NCBI GenBank assembly: GCA_947072715.1
Contig: CAMTJB010000038.1
Coordinates: forward strand, 1 to 8,049
DNA: 8,049 bases
Source of the DNA: an uncultured Fusobacteriaceae bacterium
Lineage (GTDB): Bacteria > Fusobacteriota > Fusobacteriia > Fusobacteriales > Fusobacteriaceae
Direction of reading: 5' to 3'
How positions within the stretch are numbered: the first letter of the stretch is position 1; every line of letters begins with the position of its first letter. The notes beneath the pieces are model-generated. The model was not told the DNA's origin. It made no database searches and saw only the letters and a program-made list of their open reading frames with translations. Positions 1 through 5,372 of this stretch are shown here, in pieces. The translations under genes and the position numbers were made by a program.

Positions 1-1
1 A

Positions 2-78
2 AAAGGGTTAAGTTATGGAATTGAATCAGCAAAATTGAAGGCTAAATTAGTCGAAGGTAGTAGAGATTACATAGATAT
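2..78 (+). repeat. 77-bp direct repeat in murE, copy 1
   Basis: This stretch matches 668-744 at 73 of 77 positions. The four differences (positions 30, 42, 49 and 52) are all transversions. Both copies are in the same reading frame, offset by 666 bp (222 codons), and encode KGLSYGIES followed by a lysine-rich stretch and EGSRDYID. Identity stops abruptly at 79, where this copy continues into normal N-terminal MurE sequence (MAIEKGAKGI). It is either the edge of an in-frame tandem duplication within murE or a chimeric contig end. Confidence 0.9.
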
Positions 79-1384
79 GGCTATAGAAAAAGGTGCTAAA
101 GGAATAATTCATAGTAAGAAAATAGATGAAAAAGATGGAATAGACTATTATTGTGTAGAAAATTTAAGGGAAAAATTAGGAGAGATAGCTTCTGAATTTT
201 ATGGATGGCCTCAAAATAAAATAAAAATAATAGGAATAACTGGTACTAATGGTAAAACAACAACAACATATCTGTTAGAGCAGATTTTAGGTGAAGATAA
301 AGTAGCTAGAATAGGAACGGTAGAGTATAAAATAGGCAACGAAATAATAGAAGCACCAAATACAACACCAGAATCTCTGGATATTGTAAAAATGTGCAAA
401 AAAATAGTGCAGAAAAAAATACCATATTTAGTTATGGAGGTAAGTTCTCACGCTTTAATGTTAGGAAGAGTAGATATGTTAGAATTTGACGTGGCTATAT
501 TTTCAAATTTAACTCCTGAGCACTTAGATTTTCACAAAGATATGAATGAGTATTATTTAGCTAAAAGAAATATTTTTACTAAGTTAAAAAAAGTAAAAAA
601 CGATATCGTAGGAAAATTAATTATTAATACAGATGATACATATGGACAAAAATATTATGATGAATTTAAAGGGTTAAGTTATGGAATTGAATCAGGAAAA
701 TTGAAGGGTAAATTTGTAGAAGGTAGTAGAGATTACATAGATATTAGCTATACTGATGAAAACAATAATAAAGAGTCTATCCAAACCAAGGTAAAATTAT
801 TAGGTAGATATAATTTATATAATATTTTATCAGCAGTAGGGGGAGCATTAGCTCTAGGATATGATTGGAAGCATGTTACAGAAAAACTTAAAAATTTAAC
901 AGCAGCACCAGGACGTTTTGAAATTATTGATTGTAGACAAAATTTTACAGCAGTTGTAGATTATGCACATAGTGCTGATGCTTTAGAAAATCTTTTAAAA
1001 ACAGTTAAAGAGTTGGGATTCTCAAAAATAATAACAGTCTTTGGATGTGGTGGAGACAGAGACAAAACTAAGAGACCTGTTATGACAGATGTCGCTATAA
1101 AATACAGTGATACAGTTATAGTTACAGCAGACAATCCAAGAACAGAAAAAATAGAGGATATAATAAAAGATATGGTAATAAATATAGAAGAAAATTCTGT
1201 TATAATTGAACCAGATAGAGAAAATGCAATAATAAAAGCTGTTCAGATGGCAAATGATGGAGAGATAATTGTTGTAGCTGGGAAAGGTCATGAGGCTTAT
1301 CAAATTTTAGGAAAAGAAAAACTTCATTTTGACGATAGAGAGTATTTAAGAAGAGAAATTATAAAAAAAATGAGAAATAGTTAA
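2..1384 (+). CDS. murE: UDP-N-acetylmuramoyl-tripeptide synthetase MurE (5' end outside window)
   Basis: MurE is the cytoplasmic ligase that uses ATP to add the third residue (a diamino acid) to UDP-MurNAc-L-Ala-D-Glu in peptidoglycan synthesis. The frame is open to the left edge and ends at TAA 1382-1384; no convincing start lies inside the window. Visible motifs are the P-loop GTNGKTTTT (from 242), TTPESLD, the central-domain NLTPEHLDFH, LLGRYNLYN, and GGDRDKTKRP. The C-terminal DNPR (1130-1141) is the motif typical of enzymes taking meso-diaminopimelate-like substrates rather than L-lysine. Fusobacterium nucleatum is known to use meso-lanthionine, so that substrate is possible. The normal first 40 or so residues before YIDMAIEKGAKGI are not seen. 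Instead the first 25 codons copy a segment from the middle of the gene (see repeats). kdsA follows after 32 bp and is probably co-transcribed. The family call is secure; the integrity of the 5' part is not. Confidence 0.93.
   Translation, partial: KGLSYGIESAKLKAKLVEGSRDYIDMAIEKGAKGIIHSKKIDEKDGIDYYCVENLREKLGEIASEFYGWPQNKIKIIGITGTNGKTTTTYLLEQILGEDKVARIGTVEYKIGNEIIEAPNTTPESLDIVKMCKKIVQKKIPYLVMEVSSHALMLGRVDMLEFDVAIFSNLTPEHLDFHKDMNEYYLAKRNIFTKLKKVKNDIVGKLIINTDDTYGQKYYDEFKGLSYGIESGKLKGKFVEGSRDYIDISYTDENNNKESIQTKVKLLGRYNLYNILSAVGGALALGYDWKHVTEKLKNLTAAPGRFEIIDCRQNFTAVVDYAHSADALENLLKTVKELGFSKIITVFGCGGDRDKTKRPVMTDVAIKYSDTVIVTADNPRTEKIEDIIKDMVINIEENSVIIEPDRENAIIKAVQMANDGEIIVVAGKGHEAYQILGKEKLHFDDREYLRREIIKKMRNS
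668..744 (+). repeat. 77-bp direct repeat in murE, copy 2 (expected location)
   Basis: This is the second copy of the repeat at 2-78. It lies in the central domain of MurE, where a YGIE-type motif between the NTDD stretch and the LLGRYNLYN stretch is expected, so this copy looks like the original. It continues as ISYTDENNN after the shared YID, where copy 1 continues as MAIEKG. Confidence 0.9.
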
Positions 1385-1416
1385 GATAAAAATTAATTGA
1401 ATATTGGAGGTAATAA

Positions 1417-2256
1417 ATGTTAGTTAATGAAGTTAAAAAAGTAAAAATAGCAAATATATTTGATATAGGTGGAAAGGAAAGATTTACTCTTATTGCAGGA
1501 CCTTGTGTTATAGAATCTGAGCAAATGGTTATGGATATAGCAAAAGAGTTAAAAGAAATTTGTGGTAGATTAAAATTAAACTTAATATTTAAAGCTTCGT
1601 ATGATAAGGCTAACCGTTCATCTATTAAAGGATTTAGAGGTGTAGGAATGGCTGAAGGTTTAAGAATATTAAAAAGAGTAAAAGATGAGTTAGGACTACC
1701 AGTTATAACAGATGTGCATGAAAGTTGGCATTGTAAAGAGGTTGCTAAAGTTGTAGATATATTACAAATTCCAGCTTTTTTATGTAGACAAACAGATTTA
1801 CTTGCAGCAGCAGCAGAGACAGGATTACCAATTAACATAAAAAAAGGACAGTTTTTAGCCCCATGGGATATGAAAAATGTAGTTACAAAAATGCATGAAT
1901 TAGGAAATACAAATATATTACTTTGTGAAAGAGGAACAACTTTTGGGTATAATAATATGGTCGTAGATATGAGAGGATTAATTGAAATGAGAAAGTTGGG
2001 ATACCCAGTTGTATTTGATGTAACACATGCGGTTCAGAGACCAGGAGGAGCAGGAGACTCAACGTCAGGGGATAGAGAGTATGTAGCGCCACTGATGAGG
2101 TCTGGGCTTGCTATAGGTATAGATGCTATATTTGCTGAGGTGCATCCAGATCCAGATAATGCAAAATCAGATGGGCCAAATATGTTGAAATTACATGAGT
2201 TAGAAGAGATATTAAAAACAGCAATAGCTATCGATGATTTAGTAAAGTCTAGATAA
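1417..2256 (+). CDS. kdsA: 3-deoxy-8-phosphooctulonate (KDO-8-P) synthase
   Basis: KdsA condenses phosphoenolpyruvate with D-arabinose 5-phosphate to KDO-8-phosphate, the precursor of the inner-core sugar of lipopolysaccharide, so the organism should have an outer membrane. The 279-residue protein has the family's usual length and TIM-barrel motifs: LIAGPCVIES (25-34), FKASYDKANRSS, ITDVHE, DILQIPAFLCRQTDL, IKKGQFLAPWDM, ERGTTFGYNN, DVTHAVQRPGG and EVHPDPDNAKSDGP. Cys30 sits where the E. coli enzyme has Asn. Together with His204, Glu241 and Asp252 it forms the metal site of the metal-dependent class. The ATG is preceded by GGAGG at 1406-1410 with 6 nt spacing. It follows murE by 32 bp. No clear terminator is seen in the 95 bp after the stop, before the next promoter. 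Confidence 0.97.
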   Translation: MLVNEVKKVKIANIFDIGGKERFTLIAGPCVIESEQMVMDIAKELKEICGRLKLNLIFKASYDKANRSSIKGFRGVGMAEGLRILKRVKDELGLPVITDVHESWHCKEVAKVVDILQIPAFLCRQTDLLAAAAETGLPINIKKGQFLAPWDMKNVVTKMHELGNTNILLCERGTTFGYNNMVVDMRGLIEMRKLGYPVVFDVTHAVQRPGGAGDSTSGDREYVAPLMRSGLAIGIDAIFAEVHPDPDNAKSDGPNMLKLHELEEILKTAIAIDDLVKSR

Positions 2257-2351
2257 AAATTTAGAAGAAAAAGAGATGAATTATCTAATGAAATCAAGAT
2301 AAAATATAATCTGAAGAGGCTAAAAATATAGATAAAATGGCACAATAAAAG

Positions 2352-2380
2352 TTGACAAAATAGATAAGGTATACTATAAT
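2352..2380 (+). promoter_or_regulatory. Consensus sigma-70 promoter of the DUF1858 selenoprotein candidate
   Basis: TTGACA at 2352-2357 and TATAAT at 2375-2380 are separated by exactly 17 bp, a full match to the housekeeping consensus. Transcription should begin near 2387, leaving a leader of about 55 nt before the ATG at 2443. No operator-like inverted repeat overlaps it. Confidence 0.88.
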
Positions 2381-2442
2381 ATTAAACTAGGGTAGAGAGA
2401 TTAAAAATAAAAAATATAAGAAAAATAATAGGAGGAATTAAG

Positions 2443-2643
2443 ATGATAACTAAAGATATGAATATTTTAGAAGCAGTGCAAAAATATCCAGAAATAACAA
2501 CTATTTTTCGTAAATATGGATTAGGTTGAGTTGGATGTATGGTTGCCTCAGGTGAGAGCATAGGAGAAGGGTTAGAAGCACACGGATTAGATTCAGACGC
2601 TTTAATAAAAGAAATGAATGAGTTAATAGCTCAAGCAAAATAA
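2443..2643 (+). CDS. Small DUF1858-type redox protein with in-frame UGA: candidate selenoprotein (UxxC)
   Basis: Reading UGA as selenocysteine gives a 66-residue protein from ATG 2443 to TAA 2641. AGGAGG at 2430-2435 lies 7 nt before the ATG. It opens with MITKDMNILEAVQKYPE, then IFRKYGLG, a UGA at 2527-2529 (residue 29), VGC (Cys32), and a C-terminal half containing GLEAHGLD and a final helix. This matches the DUF1858 / hybrid-cluster-protein-associated redox disulfide family, whose members carry a CxxC after a YGLG-like stretch. Here the first cysteine is UGA, giving UxxC, a classic selenoprotein replacement. Family similarity continues unbroken on both sides of the UGA. A SECIS-like hairpin follows it. 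The gene has its own promoter and terminator. A redox or thiol role is inferred; the substrate is unknown. The alternative is a pseudogene made by one Cys-to-stop change (TGC or TGT to TGA). Seen directly: the frame and motif. Inferred: Sec insertion. Confidence 0.8.
2527..2560 (+). promoter_or_regulatory. UGA codon with SECIS-like hairpin
   Basis: After the UGA (2527-2529), TGCCTC (2544-2549) pairs with GAG-A-GCA (2554-2560). This gives a six-pair stem with one bulged A (2557) and the four-base loop AGGT (2550-2553). The loop begins 20 nt after the UGA. In E. coli fdhF, as I recall it, the GGUC loop begins about 18 nt after the UGA and the stem also carries a bulge. A small GU-containing apical loop at this distance is the hallmark of bacterial SECIS elements read by SelB. 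The hairpin lies inside the coding sequence, as bacterial SECIS elements do. No folding program was run. Confidence 0.6.
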
Positions 2644-2649
2644 ATATAG

Positions 2650-2687
2650 AAAAGAGCGATAAATAAGTGTATTTAAAGCTCTTTTTT
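2650..2687 (+). terminator. Rho-independent terminator of the selenoprotein gene
   Basis: AAAAGAGC (2650-2657) pairs with GCTCTTTT (2678-2685). Inside it, AAATA (2661-2665) pairs with TATTT (2670-2674) around an AGTG loop, and a U-run ends at 2687. It begins 6 bp after the stop codon, which makes the upstream gene a single-gene transcript. Confidence 0.88.
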
Positions 2688-2721
2688 GAATTATAACATT
2701 TGAAAATTATGGAGGAGAATT

Positions 2722-3300
2722 GTGAATATAAAAAACTTGGAAGAAATAATTGATTTTAATAATCAATTTGTTGATAATGAGGAGTATTTAAAATATCAGT
2801 CGAGCAAAACTCCAGATAAAAAAATAGCGATAGTTACTTGTATGGATACAAGATTAACTGAGCTTTTACCCCAAGCATTAAACATCAAAAATGGAGATGC
2901 CAAAATAATAAAGAATGCTGGTGGAAATATAGTTCATCCTTTTGGGAGTGCTATGAGAAGTATAATAGTAGCAATTTATTCCCTAGAGGTGGAAGAAGTA
3001 TTTATAATTCCTCATTATGACTGTGGTGTTTGTAATTTTGATGCTGATAAAATAATAGGTGAAATGATAGAAAGAGGTATAGAAGAAAATACTATAGATA
3101 ATTTACGTCACTCAGGAATAGACATCAATAAATGGCTTCACGGCTTTGATGATGTCACAGAATCATTGTATAAAAGTGTGTCAATAGCTAAACATCATCC
3201 ATTAATGCCAAAGAATATTCCAATACACGGATTAATAATAGACCCTACAACTGGAAAATTAGATTTAATAATTAATGGTTGGGATGAAGTTGAAAAGTAA
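2722..3300 (+). CDS. Beta-class carbonic anhydrase
   Basis: The enzyme catalyses reversible hydration of CO2 to bicarbonate in the cytoplasm, using zinc. The 192-residue protein carries the beta-class signature: CMDTRL (Cys40, with the Asp42-Arg44 dyad), KNAGG (64-68) and IPHYDCGVC (His98, Cys101). Cys40, His98 and Cys101 are the expected zinc ligands. The short length and the C-terminal IHGLIIDPTTGKLDLIING resemble the small bacterial YtiB-like branch. The start is GTG at 2722, with GGAGG at 2711-2715 and 6 nt spacing; no competing ATG is better placed. It lies between a terminator and the tRNA promoter and seems to stand alone. I see no clear promoter in the short gap before it, so read-through of the upstream terminator or a weak promoter is possible. 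No good terminator follows it. Confidence 0.93.
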   Translation: MNIKNLEEIIDFNNQFVDNEEYLKYQSSKTPDKKIAIVTCMDTRLTELLPQALNIKNGDAKIIKNAGGNIVHPFGSAMRSIIVAIYSLEVEEVFIIPHYDCGVCNFDADKIIGEMIERGIEENTIDNLRHSGIDINKWLHGFDDVTESLYKSVSIAKHHPLMPKNIPIHGLIIDPTTGKLDLIINGWDEVEK

Positions 3301-3371
3301 AAAAATAGATTGAAAACACTTGTTTTTATAAAAATAATGGTACTTTTCAAAAAAAAACTATAAAAAAAAGT

Positions 3372-3400
3372 TTGACATTAAAATATATATATGATAGTAT
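3372..3400 (+). promoter_or_regulatory. Promoter of the tRNA cluster
   Basis: TTGACA at 3372-3377 and TAGTAT at 3395-3400 are separated by 17 bp. The -10 box ends 12 bp before the first base of tRNA-Ser, as expected for a stable-RNA operon. Confidence 0.8.
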
Positions 3401-3412
3401 TGAAGACGGTAT

Positions 3413-3496
3413 GGAGAGTTATCCTAATTGGTAAGGAATCGGTCTTGAAAACCGACGTCGTAAGACTTCAGAGTTCGAGTCTCTGGCTCTCCGCCA
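3413..3496 (+). tRNA. tRNA-Ser (anticodon UGA)
   Basis: Acceptor 3413-3419 pairs with 3486-3492, followed by discriminator G at 3493 and encoded CCA at 3494-3496. The D stem is TCCT/AGGA. The anticodon stem is TCGGT/ACCGA around CTTGAAA, with anticodon TGA at 3446-3448, reading UCA. The T arm is CAGAG-TTCGAGT-CTCTG. Discriminator G fits serine. The variable region (3456-3468) is only 13 nt, with a GTC/GAC stem, which is short for tRNA-Ser. It is not tRNA-Sec, whose anticodon would be UCA. Confidence 0.93.
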
Positions 3497-3501
3497 GATG
3501 C

Positions 3502-3593
3502 GGTGAAATGGCAGAGCGGCCGAATGCGCTCCCCTGCTAAGGGAGTATACGGTTAATCCCGTATCGAGAGTTCAAATCTCTCTTTCACCGCCA
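3502..3593 (+). tRNA. tRNA-Ser (anticodon GCU)
   Basis: Acceptor GGTGAAA (3502-3508) pairs with TTTCACC (3583-3589), followed by G at 3590 and encoded CCA at 3591-3593. The anticodon stem CTCCC/GGGAG encloses CTGCTAA, with anticodon GCT at 3536-3538, reading AGC and AGU. The long variable arm contains TACGG and CCGTA, normal for tRNA-Ser. It follows the first tRNA by 5 bp on the same transcript. Confidence 0.96.
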
Positions 3594-3606
3594 CTCAATC
3601 ATAAAC

Positions 3607-3629
3607 AGGTAGTATAGCTACCTTTTTTT
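3607..3629 (+). terminator. Terminator-like hairpin between tRNA-Ser and tRNA-Arg
   Basis: AGGTAG (3607-3612) pairs with CTACCT (3618-3623) around a five-base loop, followed by a run of T to 3629. It should end the tRNA-Ser transcript, yet tRNA-Arg starts only 22 bp later. It may be partial, leaving read-through to supply tRNA-Arg. Confidence 0.78.
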
Positions 3630-3651
3630 ATTACAATAAAGAGCAGAAATT

Positions 3652-3728
<77 letters not shown>

Positions 3729-3747
3729 TAATTTTCTAAGAATAGAT

Positions 3748-3776
3748 TTGACAAATAATAAAATACATGTTATTAT
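3748..3776 (+). promoter_or_regulatory. Promoter of the infC-rpmI-rplT operon
   Basis: TTGACA at 3748-3753 and TATTAT at 3771-3776 are separated by 17 bp, starting 19 bp after the end of tRNA-Arg. Transcription should begin near 3783, giving a leader of about 280 nt before the IF3 start codon. Confidence 0.82.
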
Positions 3777-3782
3777 ATTAGA

Positions 3783-4053
3783 AGTTAGTTATATAAAAAA
3801 ATACAAGAAGGAATCCTATTTCCTCACCTTATTTTCAAATAAAAATTAAGGTTGATGAATTTAATTTTAAAGCGGGTTAAGCTTACTATCAATTTAATTG
3901 TTAGTTTCTTAATAGAAAGTTTTACGAATTATATTCAATGGAGAATAGGACGGGGAAACGTCCTTTTTTATTTTAAGAAAATCGATATTTCGAAGGTACT
4001 TAAAATGCTTGTTTTTTTAAAAGTATAATAAAAAATTAAGTTTTAAGTATAAA
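3783..4053 (+). promoter_or_regulatory. Structured 5' leader of infC-rpmI-rplT (putative L20/IF3-type attenuation leader)
   Basis: No gene is seen here, but the sequence is rich in hairpins. ACCTTA pairs with TAAGGT around 3817-3852. ACTATCAAT (3885-3893) pairs with ATTGTTAGT (3897-3905) with one T-T mismatch. TTTCT (3905-3909) pairs with AGAAA (3914-3918). Two hairpins then exclude each other: GAAT/ATTC (3926-3929 with 3933-3936) and TATTC/GAATA (3932-3936 with 3943-3947). A terminator at 3947-3969 follows. In Bacillus subtilis the infC leader is known to be controlled by L20 through premature termination, and the same operon follows here. That this leader responds to L20 is inference. The region could instead encode a small RNA of about 185 nt. 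Confidence 0.6.
3947..3969 (+). terminator. Leader terminator upstream of infC (attenuator)
   Basis: AGGACG (3947-3952) pairs with CGTCCT (3959-3964) around loop GGGAAA, followed by T at 3964-3969. It lies downstream of the promoter at 3748-3776 and about 100 bp upstream of infC, so transcripts must pass it to reach the genes. It may also stop read-through from tRNA-Arg. Confidence 0.85.
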
Positions 4054-4055
4054 AT

Positions 4056-4062
4056 GGAGGTG
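4056..4062 (+). promoter_or_regulatory. Ribosome binding site that decides the infC start
   Basis: GGAGGTG at 4056-4062 is a near-perfect anti-SD match. It overlaps the only upstream in-frame ATG (4054-4056), which has no binding site of its own. Counting from the end of GGAGG, it sits 8 nt before the ATT at 4069 and 5 nt before the ATT at 4066. rpmI and rplT have 9 nt spacing, so an AUU start at 4069 fits best. Confidence 0.75.
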
Positions 4063-4068
4063 TTTATT

Positions 4069-4575
4069 ATTTCTGACAAAGTTAGAATTAATGAAAAAGT
4101 AAGAGGAAGAGAGTTTAGAATAATCTCTGATAGTGGAGAGCAATTAGGTATCATGTCTTCTCAAGAGGCTTTAGCTTTAGCTGAAGAGCAAGAGTTAGAT
4201 TTAGTTGAGATATCGCCAAATGCAGAACCACCTGTTTGTAAAATAATGAATTATGGTAAGTTCAAATATGAGCAAACTAGAAAAATGAAAGAAGCTAAAA
4301 AAAATCAAAAGCAAGTTATTCTTAAAGAGGTAAAAATTTCTGCAAGAATAGATGAGCATGATTTAGAAACAAAAATTTCTCATATAGAAAAGTTCTTAGA
4401 GAAAGACAACAAAGTTAAAGTAACATTAACTTTATTCGGAAGAGAAAGAATGAACGCAGAATTAGGAATAGAAAGTTTAGAAATGATCGCTGAAAAATTT
4501 GCTGAGGTTGCTGACGCAGATAAAAAATATAGAGATAAACAAAAACATATTATTTTGACACCAAAAAAGAAATAA
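4069..4575 (+). CDS. infC: Translation initiation factor IF-3
   Basis: IF3 binds the 30S subunit, keeps it apart from 50S, and proofreads the start codon and initiator tRNA. From an AUU start at 4069 the protein is 168 residues, normal for the family. The N-domain (about 4-70) has [21 protein letters not shown] and the IF3 signature [20 protein letters not shown] (46-65). A lysine-rich linker follows, then the C-domain (from about 83) with [18 protein letters not shown] and LTLFGRERM. An ATG at 4054 is in frame, but it overlaps the GGAGGTG ribosome binding site and would have no SD itself. AUU at 4069 (or 4066) is therefore preferred. AUU is the known start of infC in E. coli and other bacteria, where IF3 represses its own translation by rejecting this codon. 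The stop is TAA 4573-4575; rpmI follows after 26 bp. Confidence 0.96.
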   Translation: MSDKVRINEKVRGREFRIISDSGEQLGIMSSQEALALAEEQELDLVEISPNAEPPVCKIMNYGKFKYEQTRKMKEAKKNQKQVILKEVKISARIDEHDLETKISHIEKFLEKDNKVKVTLTLFGRERMNAELGIESLEMIAEKFAEVADADKKYRDKQKHIILTPKKK

Positions 4576-4601
4576 TAACTGAAAAGAGGAGGAAATATAA
4601 A

Positions 4602-4808
4602 ATGGCAAAAATGAAAACTCATAGAGGGGCTAAAAAAAGAATAAAAGTAACAGGGACTGGAAAGTTTGTTGTTAAACATTCAGGAAAAAGCCACATCTTA
4701 ACAAAGAAAACAAGAAAAAGAAAAAATAACCTTAAGAAAGATATGGTTGTAACAGGAACATTAGTTAAGCACATGAAAGCTTTATTACCATACGGAGTAG
4801 GAAGATAA
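4602..4808 (+). CDS. rpmI: 50S ribosomal protein L35
   Basis: L35 is a small basic 50S protein. The 68-residue product begins [21 protein letters not shown] and has the family's [16 protein letters not shown] stretch. It is close to the usual 64-66 residues. AGGAGG at 4587-4592 lies 9 nt before the ATG. It sits between infC and rplT in the standard order, with no promoter or terminator in the gaps. Confidence 0.98.
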   Translation: MAKMKTHRGAKKRIKVTGTGKFVVKHSGKSHILTKKTRKRKNNLKKDMVVTGTLVKHMKALLPYGVGR

Positions 4809-4854
4809 TAAATAGTAAATTCGAATAGATATATAGAATAGGAGGATCAAGTAA

Positions 4855-5202
4855 ATGAGAGTAAAAACTGGAATAGTAAGAAGAAGAAGACATAAAAAAG
4901 TTTTAAAAGCAGCTAAAGGATTTAGAGGAGCATCTGGTGACGCGTTTAAGCAAGCTAAGCAAGCTACAAACAAAGCAGCAGTATATTCAACAAGAGACAG
5001 ATTAGTTAGAAAAAGAAAAATGAGACAATTATGGATCATCAGAATAAACGCAGCAGCTAGAATAAACGGAATTACATACTCAGTATTAATGAACGGTTTA
5101 AAGAAAGCTGGAATAGTTTTAGATAGAAAAGTACTTGCTGATATGGCAGTAAACAATGCAGCTGAATTTGCTAAATTAGTAACAGTAGCTAAACAAGCAT
5201 AA
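4855..5202 (+). CDS. rplT: 50S ribosomal protein L20
   Basis: L20 binds 23S rRNA early in 50S assembly. In several bacteria it also represses its own operon by binding the mRNA. The 115-residue product has the basic N-terminal extension (MRVKTGIVRRRRHKKVLKAA), KGFRG, YSTRDR, the LWIIRINAAAR core motif and a C-terminal LDRKVLADMAV. GGAGG at 4841-4845 lies 9 nt before the ATG. It is the last gene of the operon, and a strong terminator follows. Confidence 0.98.
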   Translation: MRVKTGIVRRRRHKKVLKAAKGFRGASGDAFKQAKQATNKAAVYSTRDRLVRKRKMRQLWIIRINAAARINGITYSVLMNGLKKAGIVLDRKVLADMAVNNAAEFAKLVTVAKQA

Positions 5203-5238
5203 TTAAAATCTGTATAATAATTTTATTATATAAATTAT

Positions 5239-5284
5239 AAATTAGAGGTTAAACTAAAAAAATTAGTTTGCCTCTAATTTTTTT
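5239..5284 (+). terminator. Terminator of infC-rpmI-rplT
   Basis: AAATTAGAGG (5239-5248) pairs with CCTCTAATTT (5271-5280). Within it AAACTAA (5251-5257) pairs with TTAGTTT (5263-5269), with a small TT/G internal loop, and a U-run extends to 5284. Its A-rich 5' arm may also act on the reverse strand, but no converging gene is present. Confidence 0.93.
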
Positions 5285-5312
5285 ATAAAAAAATAACTCT
5301 TACATAAATTTC

Positions 5313-5341
5313 TTAATAAAAATATCCTTTTATGATATAAT
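5313..5341 (+). promoter_or_regulatory. Extended -10 promoter of the TPR-dnaJ-glmU-prs operon
   Basis: TATAAT at 5336-5341 is preceded by TG at 5333-5334, giving an extended -10 (TGNTATAAT). The best -35, TTAATA at 5313-5318 with 17 bp spacing, is weak; the TG extension can compensate. It lies about 30 bp before the ATG at 5373. Confidence 0.72.
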
Positions 5342-5372
5342 AAATTTAAAATATCATAACAAAAGGGGAAGT

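Noticed and set aside
2257..2330. Short open stretch after kdsA (basic and helical when read in frame after the stop), possibly a gene remnant
   Set aside because: It is only about 24 codons, with no start, no SD and no recognisable match; A-rich DNA gives such stretches by chance.
1022..2345. Antisense ORFs opposite murE and kdsA
   Set aside because: They are shadows of strongly supported + strand genes, with no SD and low-complexity products.
2527..2529. UGA read as tryptophan (code 4) rather than selenocysteine
   Set aside because: Trp codons in the other genes are TGG, none of them has an in-frame UGA, and the residue replaced is the motif cysteine, not a Trp position.
3310..3350. TTGAAAA/TTTTCAA inverted repeat after the carbonic anhydrase gene
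   Set aside because: The stem is AT-only with a 27-nt loop and is followed by A rather than T residues on the + strand, so it is not a convincing terminator.
3413..3496. tRNA-Ser(UGA) considered as tRNA-Sec (selC)
   Set aside because: The anticodon is UGA, not UCA, and the acceptor stem is a normal 7 bp rather than the 8 bp typical of bacterial tRNA-Sec.
3855..4028. 57-codon ORF in the infC leader (ATG 3855 to TAA 4026-4028)
   Set aside because: It has only a weak AAGG upstream and reads straight through the terminator hairpin at 3947-3969. Its product resembles no family I recognise, so it is most likely chance.
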